The notes under the pieces: generated by a model
What the model was told of the DNA's origin: nothing
The model's database searches: none
What the model saw: the letters and a program-made list of their open reading frames with translations, nothing else
Position numbers and translations under genes: made by a program
DNA from: Bradyrhizobium sp. BR 10289
GTDB lineage: Bacteria > Pseudomonadota > Alphaproteobacteria > Rhizobiales > Xanthobacteraceae
Assembly: GCF_019455385.1 (NCBI RefSeq)
Contig: NZ_JACOFR010000037.1
Span: 1-62,790 of the forward strand
Direction: 5' to 3'
Length of the DNA: 62,790 bases
Part shown: piece by piece, positions 1-10,375 of the stretch
Layout of the letters: each line of letters opens with the position of its first letter
How positions within the stretch are numbered: the stretch's first letter is position 1

Positions 1-64
1 CCAGCCCGCGATACGTGACGACGCGCGATCGCCCCTCAAGATCGAGCCGGGATGGCTGACACAT
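1..64 (-). CDS. Possible 5' end of a gene truncated by the window edge
   Basis: An ATG at position 64 on the minus strand opens a frame that stays open to base 1 and reads MCQPSRLDLEGRSRVVTYRG. The composition (DLEGRSRVV) looks coding rather than random, but no ribosome-binding site is obvious and only 21 residues are visible. No family can be assigned. Confidence 0.3.
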   Translation of the reverse strand, partial: MCQPSRLDLEGRSRVVTYRGL

Positions 65-284
65 ACGACAAATCCGAATTTCGGTAAAGCGGAATATTTT
101 TGAGGCGACGGATTGACAGCCTCGCAGCTGTTTTGCCCGACAGGCAATCCCGATCGGGATCAAGCCAGTGCGACCGCACAAACGGTGCCAGGCGGTGATT
201 TGAATTTCAGAGAATGCCGTGGAAGCAAGGCGATCCAGACAACGCCGCCGCAAGACCTGGATCGCCCGCCCTTCCTTCCGTTCC

Positions 285-503
285 TCAATCGAGTCGAATC
301 CGACGTGACCTCTCGCGCGGCCGCGGAGCGGTCGCGCTGAACGCAGTCGAGCAGTCGTCGTCGTTCTCGCCGTCGAGCATCGGAGCACCACAGTGCCGGC
401 ACAGGCGTGCCGACATCGACGCCGCCTTGCCGCTCGTCATCGCCTGACGATAGTTCGCCAGATCAATGACGTTGCGGAGCGACGTTATGTGTTTTTCAAC
501 CAT
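285..503 (-). CDS. Small hypothetical protein with a CxxC pair
   Basis: This 72-residue protein starts at an ATG preceded by a good ribosome-binding site (GAGGAATAGCC). It contains CRHCGAPMLDGENDDDC, a CxxC pair followed by an acidic stretch and a third cysteine, which suggests metal binding or a degenerate zinc ribbon. The C-terminus is Arg-rich. It has no signal peptide or membrane segment. I do not recognise a named family; overlapping reading frames on both strands lack an equally good start signal and were discarded. Confidence 0.5.
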   Translation of the reverse strand: MVEKHITSLRNVIDLANYRQAMTSGKAASMSARLCRHCGAPMLDGENDDDCSTAFSATAPRPRERSRRIRLD

Positions 504-688
504 GGCTATTCCTCGCGGCTAACATGCTGCTTATCGCAGACAAGTTTCGCGCAAACGTTCAGCCCACCGCTCAAATTTTACCGGAGGAATTGGGGCAGCG
601 GGCACACATCACCGCGCGGCCGCAATCCCGCTCTATTCTGCGACACCAACCATCGTGTCTCTGCGACCAGTGTAAGGTCTCGGTAGTA

Positions 689-1666
689 TTACAGCCACTT
701 CTTGAACTTGAAGATCCAGTAAGGGACGATGGCCGCGATCAGCATCATCACCAGCGCCATCGGATAGCCGTGGACCCATTCGAGTTCCGGCATCACCTTG
801 AAGTTCATGCCGTAGATCGAGGCGATCAGGGTCGGCGGCATCAGGACAACGGCCATGACCGAAAACAGCTTGATGATGTTGTTCTGCTCGAGATTGACGA
901 CGCCGAGCATGGCGTCGAGCACGAAGGTGATCTTGCTGGAGAGATAGGAGGCGTGGTCGGTCAGTGAGGCCACGTCGCGCTGCATGGTCTTGAGCTGCTC
1001 GCGCATGTCCTTCGACCATTTCACGCCTTCGACCACCGCGGACAGGAACGTCACGACGCGGCCGATCGACACCAGGCTCTCGCGAACCTTGGAGGTCAGA
1101 TCGCCCTTGCGGCCGATCGAGATCAGGATCTGGGAATATTGCTTGGCGTGGCCGTGGCGCTCGCTCTCGGGCTCGAAGATGTCGTGGCTGACCTGGTCGA
1201 TCTCCATGCCGCAGCGTTCCAGAATGTCGGCGCAGCGGTCGATCACGGCGTCCAGGAGCTCCATCAGCACCATCTCGCCGGTGATCGCAGGGGTGCAGGA
1301 CCGCGCCAGCTTGGCCTCGACCAGGGCGAACGGCTTGGGCTGGTCATAGCGCACCGTGACCAGGCGGTGGTCGCCGAGAATGAAGGTCACCGCCGTGGTC
1401 CGGGGCATGTCGGTATCGGAGTGGCACATCAGCGTCGCGGTCATATAGCGCGCGCTGTTCTCGATATAGAGGCGGCTGGAGATCTCGATCTCCTGCATGT
1501 CCTCCCTGGTCGGGATCGCGATCCCCAGCAGCCGTTCCACTGCCTTGTCCTCAGCCGCGGTCGGGTTGACCAGATCGACCCACACCGCGTGGTCGGGCAC
1601 TGCAGAGAGATCGTCGACGACGGCCTTCTTCAGGGAGGAGTCGGTGGGAACGAACACAGAAAACAT
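689..1666 (-). CDS. corA: CorA-family magnesium/divalent cation transporter
   Basis: The protein is 325 residues long and is an inner-membrane divalent-cation channel of the CorA family, which works as a pentamer. A long soluble N-terminal domain is followed by two C-terminal membrane helices, with the signature YGMNF near residue 286 between them and a basic tail (KFKKWL). The frame can be extended to a TTG at 1672, but the ATG at 1666 sits six bases after GGAG and is preferred. It is a single gene facing left; the upstream side is occupied by an interspersed repeat. The family is secure; Mg2+ versus Co2+/Ni2+/Zn2+ preference cannot be read from sequence. Confidence 0.93.
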   Translation of the reverse strand: MFSVFVPTDSSLKKAVVDDLSAVPDHAVWVDLVNPTAAEDKAVERLLGIAIPTREDMQEIEISSRLYIENSARYMTATLMCHSDTDMPRTTAVTFILGDHRLVTVRYDQPKPFALVEAKLARSCTPAITGEMVLMELLDAVIDRCADILERCGMEIDQVSHDIFEPESERHGHAKQYSQILISIGRKGDLTSKVRESLVSIGRVVTFLSAVVEGVKWSKDMREQLKTMQRDVASLTDHASYLSSKITFVLDAMLGVVNLEQNNIIKLFSVMAVVLMPPTLIASIYGMNFKVMPELEWVHGYPMALVMMLIAAIVPYWIFKFKKWL

Positions 1667-1696
1667 GAACAACTCCGGGAGAGGCCTGCGGCAGAA

Positions 1697-1812
1697 TGAC
1701 AGCCCTTAGAGCCTTTCCCGTCCCGATGAAATCGGAACGGGGCTCCAAGGTTCTTGTTTTGACGCGTTTTCTTGACGCGAACCGGTATCCACTTCGCTCG
1801 CAAACGCTCCTA
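1697..1812. repeat. Interspersed intergenic repeat (GACGCGTTTTCTT type)
   Basis: The segment contains TTTTGACGCGTTTTCTTGACG followed by ACCGGTATCCACTTCGCTC and AAACGCTC, a word order I know as a recurrent non-coding repeat in Bradyrhizobium and relatives. It lies directly upstream of corA. Assignment as a repeat family rests on prior knowledge, because only one copy of this type is in the window. Confidence 0.55.
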
Positions 1813-2097
1813 GCGCGATTCTGACAAGTTCATGATGACAAGCACATTAACGGAGCGTTTGCATTTGTGGCGGCACTGTGGCCCGGAATCGACAGGTTCA
1901 GCCTGCTTTGCCTCGAAACCGGCTTTCGGCCGCAAAATTTGCGGCAAAAAAGCCACAGCTAGGGTCTCGCAGCGCGGGAGAAGCTCCGAAATGCTGGAAT
2001 TGTGGCAGATTTCAACGATAATAGGCTCATCGGAATCGTGGTTTTGGGCTCGGCTCAAGCTCCACGAAAGCTTGCTGTTGTCGATTGGAACCAGATC
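1813..2097. other. Intergenic leader of the L,D-transpeptidase gene with a small palindrome
   Basis: No gene is seen in this 285-base stretch. It contains a perfect 8-bp inverted repeat at 1929-1945 (GCCGCAAA-A-TTTGCGGC) about 150 bases before the downstream start codon. That may be a protein-binding site or part of a leader hairpin. No convincing promoter boxes were identified. Confidence 0.35.
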
Positions 2098-2784
2098 ATG
2101 TCGTCGCTGAAAGTTATGCTGGGTGTTTTGGCCGCGGGCCTGATGCTGTCGGGCTGCATGCAGGCCACGCATTTTGAGGCGACCGACACCAAGTCGTTCA
2201 AGCCGAAGGACAAGGAACTCCTCGCCAAGGTCCGCTACGAGAACACCCCGGTGGCCGAGCCGTTCCGCCGCGCCATCGTCGATTACCACCGCAAGGAAGC
2301 GCCGGGCTCGATCGTCGTCGATTCCGACAACCACTACCTCTATTACGTGATGGATGGCGGCAAGGCGATCCGCTACGGCATCACCGTCGGCGAAGAAGCC
2401 ATGGCCTGGTCGGGCATTGCCAAGGTCGGCAGCATGACCGAATGGCCGGCCTGGCATCCGACCCCCGGCGAGATCTCGCGCCTTGGCGTTCCGACCTATG
2501 TCGCGCCGGGTCCGGACAATCCGATGGGCTCCCGCGCGATGTATCTCTACTCGGGCGGCAAAGACACGCTGTTCCGCATCCACGGCACCAATCAGCCGGA
2601 ATATATCGGCGCCTCGATCTCGTCGGGCTGCATCCGCCTGACCAACGAGGACGCGATCGACCTCTACAGCCGCGTCAAGGTCGGCACGATCGTGGTCGTG
2701 CTCGAGCCGAAGCATGGCGACTCGCCCTACAATTCGCGCCTTGCGCTGCAAGGTGGCGGAACCGGCCAAGCGGGCAGCTACTGA
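2098..2784 (+). CDS. L,D-transpeptidase (YkuD fold) lipoprotein
   Basis: This 228-residue protein probably makes or edits 3-3 peptidoglycan crosslinks, or anchors outer-membrane proteins to peptidoglycan. The N-terminus carries a lipoprotein signal with lipobox LSGC (Cys near residue 19). The YkuD catalytic core follows, with HGTN (His near 162) and SSGCIRLTNEDA (catalytic Cys near 178). The start at 2098 was chosen because it places the signal peptide at the N-terminus; the frame is open upstream to 2002. A strong hairpin terminator follows the stop. Close homologues are numerous in Bradyrhizobium, so a specific symbol is not given. Confidence 0.92.
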   Translation: MSSLKVMLGVLAAGLMLSGCMQATHFEATDTKSFKPKDKELLAKVRYENTPVAEPFRRAIVDYHRKEAPGSIVVDSDNHYLYYVMDGGKAIRYGITVGEEAMAWSGIAKVGSMTEWPAWHPTPGEISRLGVPTYVAPGPDNPMGSRAMYLYSGGKDTLFRIHGTNQPEYIGASISSGCIRLTNEDAIDLYSRVKVGTIVVVLEPKHGDSPYNSRLALQGGGTGQAGSY

Positions 2785-2807
2785 TCGCCCTGTCATCTCA
2801 GACATTC

Positions 2808-2836
2808 AAAAGCGCCGGTTTTACCGGCGCTTTTTT
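2808..2836. terminator. Bidirectional rho-independent terminator
   Basis: A 12-bp perfect stem (AAAAGCGCCGGT / ACCGGCGCTTTT) with a 3-base loop is followed by a T-run on the plus strand and flanked by A's on its other side. It serves the L,D-transpeptidase gene and overlaps the last codons of the convergent extensin-like gene. Confidence 0.85.
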
Positions 2837-3903
2837 GTTGCCGGCTTGTGCGGCTGGGCCTTGTTGCCATCAGGCTTCTCCGCCGGCGCGGCGGACTTCT
2901 CCGTGGCCTCGTCCTCAGCGCCCTCTTTTGCTTCGGGCTTGGCCGCGACCTCGCGCGGCGGCGCCTCCTCGGGCCGTTCGGCCGGCAGGAGCGGCGCGAC
3001 CTGCGGCAGGGGATCCCAGACGTTCCACTGGCAGATCCGGTAGTCGTTGCGCCGCTGCGCGAGATCGAGGTGGATGTGGTCCTCGTGGTACCAGTCCGAG
3101 CCGGGCCCGAGCACCGTGGAGAAGCGCGCGCAAACCGAATGCAGCACCCGCTCGCGCACGTCGCGCGACATGGTGCGGTCGGTCAGGCCAATCGACTGGC
3201 CGTTGGCGAGCTTGATGGCGCGGACGTCGAGCGCGTTGGCCTTGCCGTGCTCGGACAGCATCGCCCCGACCACACGGTTGCGACCGCGGCACTCGAAACT
3301 GTCGAAATTGTCGAGATCGCTGATGGTCGTGCCGAGGCTGGCGGCTAGCGGCACCATGTCCTTGCGCACCCAGTCGGCGATTGCAGAGGCCATGGGGCAG
3401 CGGAGGATCGCCGCGGGCTTGACCGCCACCTTGCGCTTGTCCGGCAGCACGATGGCCTCCAGCCGCACCAGATCCTCGCCACCGCAGGCGCCGGGGCCGC
3501 GGATGTCGGGGATCGACGGTGCGATCGCGATCTCCTCGGTGAGCGCAACGCGGCAGGCCGAAAGCTGCTTCTCCGGCGGCGGCGCGGCTTCGGCTGGCTT
3601 GCCGCCGTCGGGCTTGTTGTCTGCGGAAGGCTTCCCCTCAGCCTCCGGGGCGACCTCGTCCGTTGCTTTGGGAGCCTCCTCCGGGCGGGGCTTTGGTAGC
3701 GGTATCCTTGCGGAGTGAACCGTCGTGCGCGGCCGTGGTGTACCAAGACCAAAGATATCGAGCGGCGCAGCATGTTTTCGCGCCTCTGCCCGATCCGCGA
3801 GCACGAGCGAGAGCCCAAGCGCAGCGGTAACCATTGCCGCGCCCGTGGACATATAGCCGCGACAAGACCATTTGCGGCGAAAGTCCGGCAGGCTAAAAGT
3901 CAT
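2821..3903 (-). CDS. Extensin-like C-terminal domain protein, secreted
   Basis: The 360-residue product has an N-terminal hydrophobic segment (near residues 18-37), a Pro/Lys/Glu/Ala-rich linker and then the extensin-like C-terminal domain (Pfam Extensin-like_C, as I recognise it). Conserved features include CPMASAIADWV, SFECRGRN, EHGKANALDVRA, SDWYHEDHIHLDL and RNDYRICQW. The His/Asp pattern resembles metal-dependent peptidoglycan amidases or carboxypeptidases, so a cell-wall role is likely but unproven. A second low-complexity Pro/Glu/Ala/Lys tail ends the protein. The start at 3903 is preferred over 3936. Confidence 0.85.
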   Translation of the reverse strand: MTFSLPDFRRKWSCRGYMSTGAAMVTAALGLSLVLADRAEARKHAAPLDIFGLGTPRPRTTVHSARIPLPKPRPEEAPKATDEVAPEAEGKPSADNKPDGGKPAEAAPPPEKQLSACRVALTEEIAIAPSIPDIRGPGACGGEDLVRLEAIVLPDKRKVAVKPAAILRCPMASAIADWVRKDMVPLAASLGTTISDLDNFDSFECRGRNRVVGAMLSEHGKANALDVRAIKLANGQSIGLTDRTMSRDVRERVLHSVCARFSTVLGPGSDWYHEDHIHLDLAQRRNDYRICQWNVWDPLPQVAPLLPAERPEEAPPREVAAKPEAKEGAEDEATEKSAAPAEKPDGNKAQPHKPATKKRR

Positions 3904-3968
3904 GACAATTCTTTGGCCCAACGCTGAGAGCGACAACCCGCCCAGCGAATTCTCGGAGGAACGTCGGA

Positions 3969-5597
<1,629 letters not shown>

Positions 5598-5611
5598 GTC
5601 AGTCGTAACCA

Positions 5612-5703
5612 GACGTCATGCCCGGGCCTGTCCCGGGCATCCACGTCTCGGCCGCTGGGAAATAAAGGCGTGGATGGCCGGGTCAAGCCCGGCCATGACG
5701 GTC
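5612..5703. repeat. Interspersed palindromic repeat (GTCATGCCCGGG family), copy 1
   Basis: The element has two inward-facing hairpins: ATGCCCGGGCCTGTCCCGGGCAT, then GGATGGCCGGGTCAAGCCCGGCCAT, bounded by GTCATG and CATGAC. A second copy of the same design occurs at 16529-16608, inside the 3' end of phoD. It is an interspersed element known from Bradyrhizobium-type genomes and may act as a transcription stop after the acyl-CoA synthetase gene. Confidence 0.8.
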
Positions 5704-5812
5704 CCGGCTCTTTCGGAACTCTTGAATTTGCCCCCGGGCCGTGGTCTCAACGACCCATCGTCGCGCCAGATCGGCCGGCACCGCCCCAAAAGATTCCGGC
5801 AGAGCTCACCCG

Positions 5813-6667
5813 ATGGCCCGCAGGTTTTCCGCTCCCTATCAGACGGAGCCCGTGTCCAGCCTCGCGAACTGGGCGCGCAATCTGGCGGTGTTCGCGGTGG
5901 TGGCGGTGGTGGTGTCGATCATCATCGTCCGCTTCGACTTCCTGGAGATGAAACCGGCGCTGGCCACCTTCTTCGGCGGGCTCGCCATTGCCGGCCTTTC
6001 CATCCTGTTCGGTCTGGCCGGCTTTGCCGCGATCTGGCAGAACGGCTCGCGCGGCATGGCGCGCATCCTGCTCGCCTTCCTGATCGACGGGGCCATCCTC
6101 GCCTATCCCGCGTATCAGGCCCTGCTCTACCGCAAGCTGCCTCATATCTACGACATCACCACCGACCCGATCGACCCGCCGCGCTTCGACGCGCTGTCGC
6201 GCCTGCGCACGGGCGACGGCACCAACACCGCGGTCTATGCCGGCCTCTATTCGGCCGAGCAGCAGCGCCAGTTCTATCCTGACATCGAGCCGATCGAACT
6301 GGAGATCCCCGTCGACCGCGCCTATGCAATCACGCGCCAGCTCGTCATCAAGCGCAAATGGACCGTCATCGACGAACGCGAGCCGCAGCCGCCGCGCCGC
6401 ATCGGCCGTATCGAGGCGGTGGCACGCACGCCGATCATGGGTTTTCGCGAGGATATCTCGATCAGGGTCGTGCCTGACGGGGACGATTCCCGCGTCGATA
6501 TCCGCTCCGCCTCGCGCTATTTCGACAGCGATCTCGGCAGCAATGCCGCGCGTGTGAAGAAATTCATCGACGACCTCAACACGGCGGCGGACGCCGATGC
6601 GCTGAAGCCAGTGAAGAAGACGCCGGTTGCGCCGCCGAAGGCGCCGGCGAAGACGGTAAAGAAGTGA
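5813..6667 (+). CDS. DUF1499 domain membrane protein
   Basis: The product has about 284 residues. It carries three hydrophobic membrane segments in its first ~100 residues (around AVFAVVAVVVSIIIV, LAIAGLSILFGLAGFAAIW and RILLAFLIDGAILAYPAY). A soluble domain follows with the DUF1499 pattern (YPDIEPIELEIPVDRAY, RIEAVARTPIMGFREDISIR, DIRSASRYFDSDLGSNAARV). A Lys/Pro/Ala-rich tail ends it. The function of DUF1499 is unknown. The start at 5813 is chosen because the upstream extension lies in sequence with no coding character. Confidence 0.85.
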   Translation: MARRFSAPYQTEPVSSLANWARNLAVFAVVAVVVSIIIVRFDFLEMKPALATFFGGLAIAGLSILFGLAGFAAIWQNGSRGMARILLAFLIDGAILAYPAYQALLYRKLPHIYDITTDPIDPPRFDALSRLRTGDGTNTAVYAGLYSAEQQRQFYPDIEPIELEIPVDRAYAITRQLVIKRKWTVIDEREPQPPRRIGRIEAVARTPIMGFREDISIRVVPDGDDSRVDIRSASRYFDSDLGSNAARVKKFIDDLNTAADADALKPVKKTPVAPPKAPAKTVKK

Positions 6668-6674
6668 CGGCGGG

Positions 6675-7598
6675 CTAGGCGCCCGCCATCCGGTACGTCC
6701 CGCCGATTACGGGATCGCCGTCCGTCGCGACCACGCCGCGGGCGACCAGATCTTCCAGATGCGCCAGCACGGAATAGCCGGCGGCCGTGGTCAGGCGCGG
6801 GTCGATGCCGATATAGATCGCGCGCACCATGGTCGGGATGTCGGTTTCGCCCTTGGCGAGGCGGTGCAGGATCGAAGCCTCGCGCGCCTTGCGGTGGCGG
6901 ATCAGGAAGCGCACGAAGCGCTGGCCCTCCGGGATCTCCGGGCCGTGGCCGGAGAAATAAAGGTCCTCCTCGCGCGCGGCGAGGCGGTCGAGCGAGTCCA
7001 TGTAGTCGATCATCGAGCCGTCGGGCGGCGCCACGATCGAGGTCGACCAGCCCATCACGTGGTCGCCGACGAAGTTGAACTTCCGCTCGGGCCAGGCGAA
7101 GGCGAGATGGTTGGCGGTGTGGCCGGGCGTCGCCACGGCCTCCAGGCGCCAGCCGTCGCCTTCGACGACGTCGCCATGGGCGACCCTGATGTCGGGCACG
7201 AAGTCGCGGTCGGAGCCGGACTCCGGATTGTGCTTCTCGCTCTCGAAGCGGGGACGCGAGGCACGGTGCGGGCCTTCGGCATAGACCGGCGCGCCGGTCG
7301 CCTGCTTGATCCGCCCGGTATTCGGCGAATGATCGCGGTGGGTGTGGGTGACGAAGATGTGCGTGACGGTCTCACCGCGCACGGCGTCCAGCAGCACGGC
7401 CGCATGTGACGCATCGTCCGGACCGGGATCGATGATCGCGACCTTGCCGGTGCCGACGATGTAGCTGACCGTGCCGGTGAAGGTGAACGGGCTCGGATTG
7501 TTGCAGAGCACGCGCCGCACGCCGGGGCGGACTTCCTCGACGACGCCGGCTTTCAGCGGGAAATTGCGGTTGAACGGGACGTCGTCGTTGTCGGACAT
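6675..7598 (-). CDS. MBL-fold metallo-hydrolase (LACTB2-like)
   Basis: This 307-residue protein has the metallo-beta-lactamase signature THTHRDHSP near residues 105-113, a later metal His in TPGHTANHLAF, the bridging Asp in GDHVMGW, and SGHGPEIPEG. A C-terminal winged-helix-like segment (residues ~250-300) matches the LACTB2 architecture. Family members include nucleases and thioesterase-type hydrolases, so the substrate is uncertain. The start has a clear AGGAAG site. It converges on the DUF1499 gene with only 7 bases between the stops. Confidence 0.88.
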   Translation of the reverse strand: MSDNDDVPFNRNFPLKAGVVEEVRPGVRRVLCNNPSPFTFTGTVSYIVGTGKVAIIDPGPDDASHAAVLLDAVRGETVTHIFVTHTHRDHSPNTGRIKQATGAPVYAEGPHRASRPRFESEKHNPESGSDRDFVPDIRVAHGDVVEGDGWRLEAVATPGHTANHLAFAWPERKFNFVGDHVMGWSTSIVAPPDGSMIDYMDSLDRLAAREEDLYFSGHGPEIPEGQRFVRFLIRHRKAREASILHRLAKGETDIPTMVRAIYIGIDPRLTTAAGYSVLAHLEDLVARGVVATDGDPVIGGTYRMAGA

Positions 7599-7628
7599 GG
7601 GACTTCCTGTGCACTGCCGCCCCCCTCA

Positions 7629-7747
7629 CCGTCATACCCCGCGAAAGCGGGGTATCCAGTACGCCGCGGCGTCTGTGGCGAAGGCGAGGTCTCTGGGGTA
7701 CTGGATCGTCCGCTCTAGTGCGCATTGCGCACAGGGCGGACGATGAC
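7629..7747. repeat. Interspersed palindromic repeat (GTCATACCCCGCG / GGTACTGGAT type)
   Basis: Two hairpin modules are visible: TACCCCGCGAAAGCGGGGTA, then a GTGCGCATTGCGCAC hairpin inside a GTCCGC/GCGGAC pair. They are joined by AGTAC and GTACT half-sites and bounded by GTCAT and ATGAC. It occupies the gap between the MBL gene and gcdH and has no coding character. Confidence 0.65.
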
Positions 7748-7779
7748 AGCGGAGCAAAGCAACCGGCAGCGAAGCCGGC

Positions 7780-8994
<1,215 letters not shown>

Positions 8995-9092
8995 GAAACG
9001 TCCTTTCGTCTGGTTCCGTCTGAATTTGCCCGACAAACTAAAGCGCCGCGGCAACAAGTGCAATTGCGTTGCAGCCGTGGAGCCTTGCGTGA

Positions 9093-9122
9093 ATTCCGGG
9101 GACACGTCTCGTGCCCCGGAAT
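9093..9122. terminator. Hairpin downstream of ribBX
   Basis: A 9-bp inverted repeat (ATTCCGGGG / CCCCGGAAT), extended by CACG/CGTG pairing, lies just after the ribBX stop. It has no T-run, so it may be a repeat remnant rather than an intrinsic terminator. Confidence 0.5.
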
Positions 9123-9130
9123 GACAAGCG

Positions 9131-10207
9131 CTAACTCTCGAGCTGCTCGTTGGCGACGATCTCGATGCCGAAGCCCGACAGGCCCTTGTAGTCATGCACC
9201 GAGGAGGTGAGATGGCGGATCGAGGTGACGCCGAGATCGCGCAGGATCTGCGCGCCGACGCCGACCTCGCGCCACTGGCGGTTGCGGTCGGCCTCCGTCG
9301 CCGTCTCGTCCGGCAATGCCGACACGGGAACGCCGGCCGCACCGTCGCGCAAATAGACCAGCACGCCGCGGCCGGACTTCTTGAAGTGCTCGAGCACCGC
9401 CGCCATGCGCTTGTGGCCGGTGAAGATGTCCTTGACGATGTTCGGCTTGTGGAAGCGCGTCAGCACGTTCTTGCCGTCGCCGACGCCGTTATAGACGAAG
9501 GCGACGTGGGCGATGGAATCGAACGGCGAGCGGTAGGCATAGCCCTGAAGCGGTCCGATCGGGCTCTCGGTGGTGAAGGTCGAGACCCGCTCGATCAGCT
9601 TTTCGCGCGCCTGGCGATAGGCGATCATGTCGGCGATGGTGACGTGCTTGAGCTTGTGCCTGGCCGCGAACTGCGCGACCTGCTCGCCCTTCATCACGCT
9701 GCCGTCGTCGTTCATCAGTTCGCTGATGACGCCGACCGGCGGCAGGCCGGAGAGCTTGCAGAGGTCGACCGCGGCCTCGGTATGGCCGGAACGCAGCAGC
9801 ACGCCGCCGTCCTTGGCGATCAGCGGGAAGATGTGGCCGGGGCGGGCAAAATCGTTGGCGCCGGCATTCGGATTGGACAGCGCGCGGCAGCACGAGGCGC
9901 GCTCCTCGGCGGAGATGCCGGTGCCGCCGTCCGGCTTGTAGTCGATCGACACCGTGAAGGCGGTGGTGTGGGCGGAATCGTTATGGGCCACCATCGGATC
10001 GAGCCGCAGCCGGCGCGCGTCCTCGGTGGTCACGGGCGCACAGACGATGCCGGAGGTGTGGCGGATGATGAAGGCCATCTTCTCGGCGGTGCAGAGCGAG
10101 GCGGCGACGATCAGATCGCCCTCGCCCTCGCGATCATCGTCGTCGGTGACGACGACGAGTTCGCCTCTGGCAAAGGCCTGCAAGACTTCCTGGACGCTAT
10201 CGGGCAT
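9131..10207 (-). CDS. ribBX: 3,4-dihydroxy-2-butanone-4-phosphate synthase with degenerate GTP cyclohydrolase II domain (RibBX)
   Basis: The 358-residue protein catalyses the ribulose-5-phosphate branch of riboflavin synthesis. Residues 1-205 are a complete RibB domain with the DDDDREGEGDL acidic loop, HTSGIVCAP, DFARPGHIFPL and HTEAAVDLC. The C-terminal half has the GTP cyclohydrolase II outline but lacks the zinc cysteines and surrounding motif. Where RibA has a cluster ending in CDCG, this protein reads VLTRFHKPNIVKDIF, so that half is probably inactive. Proteins of this design in Bradyrhizobium have been called RibBX. The ATG at 10207 is used; the frame extends to 10327. A 168-base leader lies between it and the upstream antiporter gene. 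Confidence 0.9.
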   Translation of the reverse strand: MPDSVQEVLQAFARGELVVVTDDDDREGEGDLIVAASLCTAEKMAFIIRHTSGIVCAPVTTEDARRLRLDPMVAHNDSAHTTAFTVSIDYKPDGGTGISAEERASCCRALSNPNAGANDFARPGHIFPLIAKDGGVLLRSGHTEAAVDLCKLSGLPPVGVISELMNDDGSVMKGEQVAQFAARHKLKHVTIADMIAYRQAREKLIERVSTFTTESPIGPLQGYAYRSPFDSIAHVAFVYNGVGDGKNVLTRFHKPNIVKDIFTGHKRMAAVLEHFKKSGRGVLVYLRDGAAGVPVSALPDETATEADRNRQWREVGVGAQILRDLGVTSIRHLTSSVHDYKGLSGFGIEIVANEQLES

Positions 10208-10269
10208 GTCCCAATCTCTATCGGTTATGGCCGGGAGGCTTAGCCGGACTCTTGACGGGGCGCTAGTCT

Positions 10270-10334
10270 CCCTGGCGCAACCACATATGCCGGACCGCAG
10301 GCCCGCCAGAGGGCTTGCACCGGACATACCAGGG
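10270..10334 (-). promoter_or_regulatory. Structured 5' leader of ribBX
   Basis: On the ribBX strand, CCCTGG and CCAGGG (10334-10329 and 10275-10270) enclose an imperfect hairpin of about 17 bp spanning 10328-10286 (TATGTCCGG...CCGGCATA with an inner AAGCCC/GGGCCT helix). GCGC segments outside may extend it. It sits about 65 bases before the start codon. It does not contain the conserved FMN-riboswitch core that I would expect before a riboflavin gene. Its role is unknown. Confidence 0.45.
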
Positions 10335-10375
10335 GATATAGGCGCGGGCGGCTCCGGAAGAAGGCTGCCGGCCCC

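Noticed and set aside
113..447. Plus-strand open frames near the left edge
   Set aside because: They lack ribosome-binding sites and have shuffled composition; the minus-strand gene at 285-503 has a good start signal and a cysteine motif.
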